A stretch of 7,060 nt of DNA from JAJVID01 sp036565725. Lineage in GTDB: Bacteria > Acidobacteriota > Blastocatellia > RBC074. The notes beneath the pieces are model-generated. The model worked only from the letters and a program-made list of their open reading frames with translations, made no database searches and was not told the DNA's origin. Shown here piece after piece: positions 1-6,540 of the stretch (position 1 is its first letter; every line of letters begins with the position of its first letter). Location: positions 1-7,060 of the forward strand of contig DATCXQ010000052.1 of NCBI GenBank assembly GCA_036565725.1, given 5' to 3'. Made by a program: the position numbers and the translations under genes.

Positions 1-390
1 GACTGTCTTACCGGACCAAAGAACGCATAAATAGAAAGCGGATGACGCGGACGAGCGCGGATCATCGCGGATAAAACAAAAAAGGTCAGCGTCAATCCGC
101 TCCATCAGCGGTATCCGCGTTCTATGAACCCGCACACTGAATGAAGCCAAAAATCGATTCATCCGCGTTTTCGACAACTTCGCTTGTCTTTCTATCAACC
201 AAAATTTTCGAGATCAAAATTCGATCCTGGCGTAGGGGGATCGTTAATAACGGCAAGTTGGCTGATAACGATGGGTGTTTGTAAATGTATGAAAATAATG
301 AGAGAGGGGATTTATATTATGGACAGTCCAATCGTCGCCTTGATCAGGTCGTTTAATCAGGTGGGTCGTGTTGCTGAGGTGGTCGCCATG
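1..390. other. intergenic stretch without a recognisable gene
   Basis: No reading frame here looks like a known protein. The first 170 bases are occupied by a cluster of short GCGGAT/ATCCGCG repeats (separate entry). The rest is more AT-rich. A short plus-strand frame starts at ATG 319 behind a purine-rich stretch (agagagggga) and could encode 56 residues, but its last 99 bases are antisense to the membrane protein gene at 391-873, so I do not call it. All three plus-strand frames entering at position 1 hit stops within about 75 bases, so at most a few terminal codons of an upstream gene could be present. No clear terminator for the membrane protein gene is visible. Confidence 0.6.
38..167. 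repeat. cluster of GCGGAT / ATCCGCG short repeats in opposite orientations
   Basis: GCGGA-type units occur at 38-43, 46-51, 55-62 and 66-72, and the complementary ATCCGC(G) at 95-100, 113-119 and 161-167. The first four and last three face each other, so the block can form imperfect hairpins. This looks like a degenerate dispersed intergenic repeat rather than coding sequence. I infer the dispersed nature from its appearance; copy number cannot be judged from one window. Confidence 0.5.
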
Positions 391-873
391 TCAGCCTTGC
401 GTTTCGATTCCTTCGCTTCCCTGTTCCGGCTTCAACGCGTCGGCCTTCGCCTTCTCTATTTTGCTCAGGCCGGCAGCCGTTCCGAGTAGCCCCGCGACCA
501 AGAAGATTGCAAAGATCGTCAAGCCGTTCGCGGCCTTATGCGCAGCGCTCGACGTGTAGCTCGAATCTCCGCCAGGGTTGTATATCCCGCCGGCGAAAAG
601 CCCAATCGCGCCGCTAATCAACACCCACTGCACATAGAGCCAGAGCGCGCTCAGTTTCTCTTTTCTCTTCGCCTCGATTCTTACGAAGGTCGTTGTACAG
701 ACGTAGAGAGAAAACGAGGCGAAGATGGCCAAAAAATACAGCATAAGCGACCACAGCATTCGATCGCTCAGCGCTCGCCGCCACGCGCTGAGCGGTACGA
801 ACACCCATATCATGAAAGAGCCTATTGCGCCGATTGAGAGCGCGACGATCGACGGCGTCAGGAGTTTGCGCAT
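391..873 (-). CDS. hypothetical four-helix integral membrane protein
   Basis: This encodes 160 residues of unrecognised family. Hydrophobic segments lie at about residues 8-28, 41-63, 76-97 and 115-136, predicting four membrane helices. A basic loop (EAKRKEK, about residues 67-73) follows helix 2, a glycine/serine-rich loop separates helices 3 and 4, and the C-terminal tail is charged (KIEKAKADALKPEQG). The frame is open upstream to 1029, but ATG 873 is the chosen start: a near-perfect Shine-Dalgarno (ACGGAGG) sits 7 bases before it, and the 52 residues upstream are polar and unconvincing. It appears monocistronic. Function is unknown; a small inner-membrane protein is all that can be said. 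Confidence 0.82.
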   Translation of the reverse strand: MRKLLTPSIVALSIGAIGSFMIWVFVPLSAWRRALSDRMLWSLMLYFLAIFASFSLYVCTTTFVRIEAKRKEKLSALWLYVQWVLISGAIGLFAGGIYNPGGDSSYTSSAAHKAANGLTIFAIFLVAGLLGTAAGLSKIEKAKADALKPEQGSEGIETQG

Positions 874-941
874 ATTCAAGCCTCCGTTGAGTTGTGCGTG
901 GCTAGTTAGAGTGGTTTGCGATTGCGTGTACGGGAGCTGTG

Positions 942-962
942 GCGCGAGTTGTTTACTCGCGC
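942..962. other. perfect 8-bp hairpin with T-rich flank
   Basis: GCGCGAGT pairs with ACTCGCGC around the 5-nt loop tgttt. On the plus strand the stem is followed by ttctttcc, so it resembles an intrinsic terminator, but no plus-strand gene precedes it. On the minus strand it lies about 70-90 bases upstream of the membrane protein start, where it could be a 5'-leader or operator structure. Confidence 0.4.
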
Positions 963-993
963 TTCTTTCCTGATTGGACAAAGCCTCAAACAG

Positions 994-1012
994 GGCGATT
1001 AAACAAATCGCC
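994..1012. other. perfect 7-bp hairpin
   Basis: GGCGATT pairs with AATCGCC around the loop aaaca. The loop is the reverse complement of the loop of the neighbouring hairpin at 942-962, so the two hairpins present the same TGTTT loop on opposite strands. There is no T-tract. Function is unknown. Confidence 0.4.
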
Positions 1013-1419
1013 TCACACCGTACACCCACAAACCGATCTAGGCCAAAATCAGATTCAGCCTTTCGCCGGGGCGACGGTCATTTCCCGCCTGCCGTCTTCG
1101 CCATCTTCCTCAGCGCCTTTATTGCCGATATTGCGGTTCGACGCGCCGCGCTTCGGTTTCGCCGCCGCGCCGTCAGTCTCGGACTTTCTGTCTATGGACT
1201 GATCGGCGCTCTCCTAAGCAGGCTTCTAATCCGGCTTTCTTTTCCCCACTTTTTCAAGTGAAGCCGCCGGGATGCGCGCATTATGCGCCAACCGTAGAGA
1301 CTTGCGCCAGGTCGCGGCCATCCGCCCATAACCTTGCCCCCCCCCGGCTGCGGTCCACAATCCTCCCACGGTTCAAGTCGCCAGGCTAATAACAACGTGA
1401 CGTGATCCTTTGGTAGGCG

Positions 1420-1725
1420 TTACTGCCCCGGTGTCGGCTTCGGAGTTTGCTTCGGCGACGGTTTTTGCGTTGGAGACACAAGTGTTTTGCCGGAAGAGTC
1501 GCCTTGACCAGACGCCGGCGTCTGAGCCGGACGGCCAGGGTTATCGATCTCAGGCTTGGCGGTAGTCCAGCCGGCGGTAGTGGTGTAATACTCGGTCTGG
1601 TCGGTGAACCGGTTGACGCGGATGAAATAGCCTTCGGGGGTGTAGTAATGGTACTTGCCAGGCCAGAAGATGAAAAGCGCGGCTATCAAGGCGAAGAGGA
1701 GAAGGAGTTTGGTGGATTTATCCAT
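1420..1725 (-). CDS. small membrane-anchored protein with proline/threonine-rich tail
   Basis: This encodes 101 residues of unrecognised family. An N-terminal hydrophobic helix (about residues 6-21, LLLLFALIAALFIFW) follows the short basic start MDKSTK and acts as an uncleaved anchor or signal. A compact aromatic segment follows (about 24-58, with YHYYTPEGYFIRVNRFTD and ending AGW), then a low-complexity tail of Pro, Thr, Ser, Gln and Lys (about 63-101, ending PTPGQ). The 'IRVNRFTDQTEYYT...GW' pattern recalls short modules in many bacterial envelope proteins, but I cannot name a family. ATG 1725 is preceded by only a weak purine stretch (AAAGAGA); a good promoter lies just upstream. It is divergent from the DUF2784 gene. 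Probable location is the inner membrane with the tail outside (inference). Confidence 0.75.
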   Translation of the reverse strand: MDKSTKLLLLFALIAALFIFWPGKYHYYTPEGYFIRVNRFTDQTEYYTTTAGWTTAKPEIDNPGRPAQTPASGQGDSSGKTLVSPTQKPSPKQTPKPTPGQ

Positions 1726-1750
1726 ATGTAATCTCTTTGTTAACGGCGGG

Positions 1751-1778
1751 AAAATAACAGAACCGGCCGGGATGTCAA
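1751..1778 (-). promoter_or_regulatory. sigma-70-like promoter for the 101-residue membrane-anchored protein
   Basis: Read on the minus strand, a perfect TTGACA (-35, at 1773-1778) is followed after 16 bases by TATTTT (-10, at 1751-1756). Transcription would start near 1743, giving a leader of about 18-20 bases before ATG 1725. The perfect -35 and position make this one of the two best promoter candidates in the window. Confidence 0.6.
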
Positions 1779-1880
1779 GCGGACCCGATCAGCGTCTAGC
1801 GGCTCATTCTCCGCGCTCAGGCCTCCGGCGCCGGCAGATGCGCGATGGGCGCATTTCCGGCGGTTGCGATCGCAGGCGGA

Positions 1881-1908
1881 CTGACCATGCAAGGGAATTG
1901 GCTATAAG
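1881..1908 (+). promoter_or_regulatory. weak promoter candidate for the DUF2784 gene
   Basis: CTGACC (1881-1886) and TATAAG (1903-1908) are separated by 16 bases, each with partial matches to the sigma-70 consensus. The predicted start near 1915 would give a leader of about 47 bases before ATG 1962. It is called on pattern and position only. Confidence 0.35.
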
Positions 1909-1961
1909 ATCGTTGTTTCCGACACTCTATTTTGGAAAACGGATAGTTGGAGAAACGGCGG

Positions 1962-2336
1962 ATGATTTATCGGGCGCTCGCCGACTTCGTGTTATTGCTC
2001 CATATGGCTTTCGTGCTGTTCGCGGCGCTCGGGGGCGTCCTGGCGTTCAAGTGGAGGCGCGTCGCATGGTTCCACATACCGGCTGCTCTGTGGGCGGCGT
2101 TAATCGAATTCGTAGGGTGGGAATGTCCACTCACGCCGCTTGAAAATTGGCTCCGACGAAAGGGAGGAGAGGCCGGCTATCAGACCGGTTTTATCGAGCG
2201 TTATCTTCTTCCTTTGATTTACCCGGCGCCGGTTTCTCGTACTCTACACGTCGTCCTTGGGCTTCTGGTCTTGTGCGTCAATCTCGCGATCTACTGGCGC
2301 CTCTGGCGCCGTTCGGCGTCAACCAGGCGCCGGTGA
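1962..2336 (+). CDS. DUF2784 family membrane protein
   Basis: This encodes 124 residues, a typical length for the DUF2784 family, whose function is unknown. Family-like features include the N-terminal 'ADxVLLLHxAFVLFxxLGG' helix (about 7-29, with His14), a second helix (about 36-51), the signature WECPLTPLEN at about 53-62, 'GFIERYLLPLIYP' at about 76-88, and a final helix (about 94-112) ending in an arginine-rich tail. The frame opens at TTG 1947, but ATG 1962 matches the family start (MIYR.LAD) and has GGAG 9 bases upstream. It is a single gene, divergent from the 101-residue protein. Family assignment is from the recognised motif pattern; the role is not known, and conserved His, Cys and Glu residues near membrane segments are only suggestive. 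Confidence 0.9.
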   Translation: MIYRALADFVLLLHMAFVLFAALGGVLAFKWRRVAWFHIPAALWAALIEFVGWECPLTPLENWLRRKGGEAGYQTGFIERYLLPLIYPAPVSRTLHVVLGLLVLCVNLAIYWRLWRRSASTRRR

Positions 2337-2397
2337 TCATCGTTCTTTCTCTCCCCTTCCTTTACAGACATGCTCTAACCAGACTAAGAATAAAGAG

Positions 2398-2523
2398 ATG
2401 AATAGAATGATTATTCAAGTCGACGGCGACCGCGTGGCATATGACGGCCGCGACTGGACGCCCGTTGCCGGCGAGCGCGCATAGGCAATCGCGCGCATGA
2501 TGAAGTCCATAAAGCGTTTGTAA
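2398..2523 (+). pseudogene. short reading frame interrupted by an in-frame amber codon
   Basis: ATG 2398 opens a frame of 28 residues (MNRMIIQVDGDRVAYDGRDW...) that ends at TAG 2482-2484. The same frame continues directly as AIARMMKSIKRL to TAA 2521-2523, which reads like a natural amphipathic, basic C-terminus. A single CAG-to-TAG change would explain the break. The Shine-Dalgarno is poor (aaagag abutting the ATG). No family is recognised. It could be a decayed 41-codon gene, a real 28-residue peptide or chance. It lies 61 bases after the DUF2784 gene and converges on the repressor gene. Confidence 0.3.
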
Positions 2524-2540
2524 AAGCGCCTGTCCGCCGA

Positions 2541-3218
2541 TCACCTAGATTTCCGCAATGCCGGGCCAGTCCCCTGATGCCGGTGGAGGGAGTGTACAAC
2601 CACGCCGCGGATGCTGAAGTCGTCACTTCTTTTGACACGAATGTCAGGGAAATCCGGGTTGGCTGACCGCAGGATGACCGAGTCCCTCTTAATCTCCAGC
2701 CTTTTGACGCAGTACTCTCCATTAATGGCGGCGATCACGATGTCTCCCGGATTGGCCGTCTCACTAACCTTAGCGATCAACAAATCGCCGTCGTAAATTT
2801 GCGCGCCGGTCATGGAGTCGCCTTTCGCGTTGACTGTGAAATATTCATCCTGATCCGGCATCAGATCTTCGCATAAATCTCTGTACACAAATTCGTCGCC
2901 GGCGGGGGCGGGCAAGCCGGCGTTGACGTATGTCGGATAGTGGATACGCACACGCAACGAGGCCAGCAGGCCGCTGAAAAAGCTCTCGAGCGGCCTGCGC
3001 AGCCATTGACACAAAGCGAGCAGATGTTCGATTTCAGGGCTGCTGATTTCGCCATTTTCAATCCTGCTGAGAGTTGGGGGGCTGACGCCAACAACGCCTT
3101 CCAGATCCCTGAGAGACAGCCCCTCTCGTTCCCGCTTCTCTTTGACGGCCTTGCCGAATTTCTTGCGGTTCAGCGCGATCTCCAGACCATTCTGCAATTT
3201 CTTGCCCTTCTTGTTCAT
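2541..3218 (-). CDS. HTH-XRE / S24 (UmuD-like) autoproteolytic repressor
   Basis: This encodes 225 residues. An XRE-type helix-turn-helix lies at about 21-78 (SLRDLEGVVGVSPPTLSRIE at 35-54), a short linker at 79-93, and a LexA/UmuD-type S24 peptidase domain at about 94-212. The probable self-cleavage site is Ala100-Gly101 (NAGLPAPA). The catalytic pair is Ser135 (KGDSM) and Lys172 (YCVKRL). Ser to Lys spacing is 37 residues, as in LexA and UmuD, and cleavage site to Ser spacing matches LexA. The C-terminal domain reads more like UmuD (GDLLIAK, GDIVIAAINGEYCVKRL). Such proteins bind operators and self-cleave when RecA filaments form, relieving repression; DNA-damage control is inferred. ATG 3218 has GGGGA 7 bases upstream. 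No umuC-like gene is adjacent in the window. A phage CI-like origin is possible. Confidence 0.92.
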   Translation of the reverse strand: MNKKGKKLQNGLEIALNRKKFGKAVKEKREREGLSLRDLEGVVGVSPPTLSRIENGEISSPEIEHLLALCQWLRRPLESFFSGLLASLRVRIHYPTYVNAGLPAPAGDEFVYRDLCEDLMPDQDEYFTVNAKGDSMTGAQIYDGDLLIAKVSETANPGDIVIAAINGEYCVKRLEIKRDSVILRSANPDFPDIRVKRSDDFSIRGVVVHSLHRHQGTGPALRKSR

Positions 3219-3256
3219 CGCTTAATCCCCAGTTTTTCCGGCGTATTGAAAGTGGG

Positions 3257-3272
3257 CGGCGAATGATCGCCG
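3257..3272. promoter_or_regulatory. candidate operator palindrome upstream of the XRE/S24 gene
   Basis: CGGCGA and TCGCCG flank the 4-base centre ATGA. The palindrome lies 39-54 bases upstream of the repressor start, in the likely 5' leader, a usual place for an autoregulatory operator. It could equally form an RNA hairpin. It is called on symmetry and position only. Confidence 0.35.
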
Positions 3273-3288
3273 TTGTTAAGGAAATGCG

Positions 3289-3314
3289 ATTGTACTGCAC
3301 CCCTGTTTACCAGG
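3289..3314 (-). promoter_or_regulatory. possible -10 element with adjacent CCTG-N5-CAGG dyad
   Basis: On the minus strand TACAAT (3289-3294) is a good -10 match; no clear -35 is present at the right distance, which would fit an activated or regulated promoter. The dyad CCTG-TTTAC-CAGG (3302-3314) sits just upstream of the -10, where a bound repressor would block RNA polymerase. Transcription would start near 3282, about 64 bases before the gene. Confidence 0.35.
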
Positions 3315-3715
3315 CGAAACTTATCGAGAATTTCAGCAAATTCCTCCGTTGACATTCACAGTAAAGTCGGCGGGCTGATCGACCGGGAACTGTCCGCCGT
3401 TACGAGCAAGCATTCGGGACCGAGTTGACTTCAAGCAAACGGATTTTCGTCGGCGCTGCGAGATGAGTGACTGCGATCCGTATTTGAGCGTGAATAATCT
3501 TCCTATTGATATTCAGCCGAATGAAAAAGTCCGGCTGCAGGTCATCTCACATGCGGAGGGAACAGCGGGAATGAGTGGGCTTAGCTGTCGATAGGGCGCA
3601 ATTTTGCGCTTTGCCGCGTTCCTGCGCGTTTGAAGAGTCAGGCGCCTTGAGTATGGGCGAAAACGCTGTAGGTCGATTGTGGCGCAAAAGCCGGGCGGGA
3701 TTCGGGCCGAAATAG
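3315..3715. other. stretch without a recognisable gene
   Basis: No product is recognisable. On the plus strand an open frame runs from 3379, with its first ATG at 3463, to TAG 3592-3594 (43 residues from ATG, MSDCDPYLSVNNLPIDIQPN...). The segment 'LPIDIQPNEKVRLQVISH' has a protein-like look, but there is no Shine-Dalgarno and no homolog I can name, so it may be a gene fragment. A 14-base palindrome GCGCAA-TT-TTGCGC lies at 3596-3609. The minus-strand frame starting at 3743 gives an arginine/proline-rich product and is unlikely to be real. Confidence 0.4.
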
Positions 3716-3769
3716 GCAAGGCGAGTGGGGTGGTTGTGTCCATTCTAGCGGTTATCCCACTCGCCTTGC
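3716..3769. repeat. 14-bp perfect inverted repeat with 26-base spacer
   Basis: GCAAGGCGAGTGGG (3716-3729) is exactly complementary to CCCACTCGCCTTGC (3756-3769). On the minus strand the upstream arm encodes the last five residues of the small frame at 3752-3925, the stop codon falls in the loop, and the second arm follows downstream. It could therefore be a 3'-end hairpin (terminator or mRNA stabiliser), although no strong T-tract follows (CTATTTC). A transposon or repeat end is an alternative. Confidence 0.55.
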
Positions 3770-3925
3770 GGCTCTCCTATACTTGCGGAATGCAAATGCA
3801 ATTACCGCGCCGAAAATGACGGCGTTGAATGTAGGGCGTTTCTCCGGTTCGGGCGCGGGCAATGTCCCAAAATTCCTCACAGGGTTTCGTGGCAGGCGCG
3901 GCCCGAAACGCCACACACTGCTCAC
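3752..3925 (-). pseudogene. orphan C-terminal tail resembling a PEP-CTERM-like sorting signal
   Basis: The open frame gives 57 residues from GTG 3925. The C-terminal third has three parts in order: a proline/glutamate motif (LPAPEPEKRP, about 23-32), a short hydrophobic span (NAVIFGAVIAFAF, about 35-47) and an arginine-rich end (RKYRRAARRVG). That tripartite order is how PEP-CTERM and related exosortase sorting tails are built, with the large surface domain normally preceding. Here nothing precedes it: a TGA abuts the GTG and no signal peptide is present. GGGAGGGG lies 8 bases before the GTG, so a genuine small protein is possible. The alternatives are a 3' gene remnant or a chance frame. The motif is not a canonical PEP-CTERM (no VPEP start to the helix), so the call is tentative. 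Confidence 0.3.
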
Positions 3926-3997
3926 TCACTTGACCCCTCCCAGAGCGTACGAATTTTCTGGATGCCCGAATAAATTACTGGCGTTAGTAAAGGCAAG

Positions 3998-4122
3998 CTA
4001 AATCGAACCACACAAGATTGGGACACGGTACAGTACCGCGCGCGTAAGCAAGCGGTTGACCGCGTGATGCGCCGCTTGCTTACGCGCGCGGTACTGTACC
4101 AATCGTACGTGGCTTGATTTAG
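3998..4122. repeat. 125-bp foldback palindromic element (MITE/REP-like)
   Basis: A perfect 29-bp inverted repeat (4027-4055 and 4072-4100; the left arm begins GGTACAGTACCGCGCGCG and ends AAGCAAGCGG) surrounds a 16-base loop. Outside it, 3998-4019 and 4101-4122 are a second, imperfect inverted pair matching at 17 of 22 positions, starting CTAAATC and ending GATTTAG. Seven extra bases (gggacac, 4020-4026) break symmetry on the left. No clear target-site duplication is seen. Length, nested symmetry and no internal gene fit a non-autonomous miniature element or a large REP-type palindrome. The near-perfect arms suggest recent origin or selection for the fold. I have the impression of similar GC-rich palindromes in other Acidobacteriota, but cannot verify it here. 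Confidence 0.85.
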
Positions 4123-4300
4123 AAAGAATCACTGATAGGACAACGAGTAAAGAGCCGAGCCTTCTAACGGTCTGATTGTTGTTGATTGTCCCAAACATAA
4201 GGGAAATTATGCCCAGCGCAATTAAACAAACGGCTAAGATAGCAAGTCTCCCAATCAAGTGTATCTTCATTGCCATTCGAAGCATGCCGCACGAGTTCAT
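3998..4300 (-). CDS. small membrane protein whose C-terminus is encoded by the foldback element
   Basis: This open frame encodes 100 residues of no recognised family. Residues about 13-37 (HLIGRLAILAVCLIALGIIS...) and 46-60 (RRLGSLLVVLSVILS) are hydrophobic, predicting two membrane helices. From about residue 60 onward the codons lie wholly inside the palindromic element, giving a basic, unnatural-looking tail (KSSHVRLVQYRARKQAAHHAVNRLL...), and the TAG stop is at the element's very edge. The likely history is insertion of the element into the 3' end of a small membrane protein gene. ATG 4300 has AGAGG 9 bases upstream; internal ATGs at 4276 and 4270 are alternatives. An overlapping minus-strand frame (4164-4388) looks less protein-like. 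The gene may be functional with a new tail or a pseudogene. Confidence 0.45.
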   Translation of the reverse strand: MNSCGMLRMAMKIHLIGRLAILAVCLIALGIISLMFGTINNNQTVRRLGSLLVVLSVILSKSSHVRLVQYRARKQAAHHAVNRLLTRAVLYRVPILCGSI

Positions 4301-4401
4301 TGCCGGGCGCCTCTGATTTCATACGCTGGTTGTCCTTCGCCAAAATTCCGATCTTCAGCAAACATTGGACTTCCCTCTTTACCCCCAATTGAGTCGGCTT
4401 G

Positions 4402-4656
4402 ATGATCCACTCCTTACTTGCCTTCGTCTTTATACTCGCCTCCGCATTCAGACACCGTCATGGTCTGGCTCTGGAGAATCTCGCCCTCCGACAACAACTG
4501 GCCGTTTATCAACGCCGCCATCCGCGACCGCGGCTGCGCTCACGAGATCGCCTCTTCCCGGTCTGGCTCTCCAAAGATACTACCGGCGCGCAGGCCCTGT
4601 TCGTCGACATTTCGACGCCTCTCGGACGCGGCGACAAGTCGGTTGCAAGGGGTTGA
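4402..4656 (+). pseudogene. truncated integrase/transposase N-terminus
   Basis: The frame starts MIHSLLAFVFILASAFRHRH and continues LALENLALRQQLAVYQRRHP...RPRLRSRDRLFPVWLSK. This is the characteristic N-terminus of a family of integrase-core (rve, DDE) transposases, in which 'ALENLALRQQL' is followed by 'RP+L...DR.FW..L'. Members are usually some 300 or more residues with a DDE catalytic core. Similarity stops at about 4575; the rest to TGA 4656 is unrelated in sequence, and no DDE motif follows in any frame. It is therefore a remnant of an insertion sequence or a solo N-terminal fragment. No terminal inverted repeats are recognisable. It lies beside the foldback element and other debris, marking this as a site of past insertion. 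TTG 4399 is an alternative start. Confidence 0.7.
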
Positions 4657-4665
4657 TTGTAACTT

Positions 4666-4702
4666 GAAGCGTCGGATGGCAGTAATTGCCACAGGACGCT
4701 TC
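4666..4702. other. 37-nt stem-loop with internal loop
   Basis: The outer stem GAAGCGTC/GACGCTTC (8 bp) and inner stem TGGCA/TGCCA (5 bp) are separated by a symmetric 3x3 internal loop and capped by gtaat. No T-tract follows on either strand. It lies between the integrase remnant and the peptidase promoter. It may be a remnant insertion-sequence end or a structured transcript; function is unknown. Confidence 0.45.
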
Positions 4703-4754
4703 CAGAACTTAACTGGCGCCGGAGCCCGTCAAATAAGGCGCGGACGGCGAAGTC

Positions 4755-4781
4755 TTGTCAGCGCGAGCTTCGCTTTATAAT
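4755..4781 (+). promoter_or_regulatory. sigma-70-like promoter for the M28 peptidase gene
   Basis: TTGTCA (4755-4760) and a perfect TATAAT (4776-4781) are separated by 15 bases, slightly short of the 17-base optimum. Transcription would begin around 4788-4790, giving a leader of about 65 bases to ATG 4855. Confidence 0.55.
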
Positions 4782-4854
4782 CGCGGCGCCTTTCAGTACA
4801 TCGGATCAGGACACAAAACGGAGGTCGTTTATGCCGCGCTTCTCGGAGGGAGAA

Positions 4855-6492
<1,638 letters not shown>

Positions 6493-6540
6493 ACGCCGAA
6501 AAAGCATCGTGTTCGTCAGCCGCAATGGGCAGGGCATAAT

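Larger units (their letters stand above)
874..1419. other. intergenic stretch with hairpins and a possible decayed frame
   Basis: No intact gene is recognised. The stretch contains two short perfect hairpins (942-962 and 994-1012, separate entries). On the minus strand, 1055-1213 is an open frame of 52 codons with coding-like GC-rich third positions and a hydrophilic lysine/glutamate/glycine-rich product (IDRKSETDGAAAKPKRGA...), but it lacks a start codon near its beginning and is closed by a TAG just upstream. It may be the 3' end of a decayed gene. There is also a 13-bp odd palindrome (GCGCAT-T-ATGCGC, 1276-1288) and a run of nine C at 1337-1345. Other frames in the stretch give arginine- or proline-rich products typical of non-coding DNA. 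Confidence 0.45.

Noticed and set aside
319..489. Plus-strand 56-residue frame with a purine-rich stretch before its ATG
   Set aside because: Its second half is antisense to the well-supported membrane protein gene and the product shows no recognisable feature.
974..1261. Plus-strand frame with a hydrophobic, arginine-rich product
   Set aside because: It has no ribosome binding site, and the product reads like the antisense of the hydrophilic minus-strand frame at 1055-1213.
1192..1395. Minus-strand 67-residue frame
   Set aside because: Tryptophan/arginine/glycine-rich product across the nine-C run; no family features or good start signal.
1655..2143. Plus-strand 162-residue frame
   Set aside because: It overlaps the 101-residue gene and the DUF2784 gene in other frames; the arginine-rich product is typical of an out-of-frame shadow.
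3513..3743. Minus-strand 76-residue frame
   Set aside because: Proline/arginine-rich product without domain features; its start lies in the loop of the 14-bp inverted repeat.
4027..4100. Reading the 29-bp palindrome as an intrinsic terminator
   Set aside because: No T-tract follows on either strand, the stem is far longer than usual, and outer symmetry extends beyond it.
4164..4388. Minus-strand 74-residue frame overlapping the small membrane ORF
   Set aside because: No hydrophobic or domain pattern, and the overlapping frame gives two plausible membrane helices and a better Shine-Dalgarno.
4754..4854. Riboswitch or attenuator in the peptidase leader
   Set aside because: The leader is only about 65 bases and shows no hairpin-plus-T-tract or known aptamer pattern.
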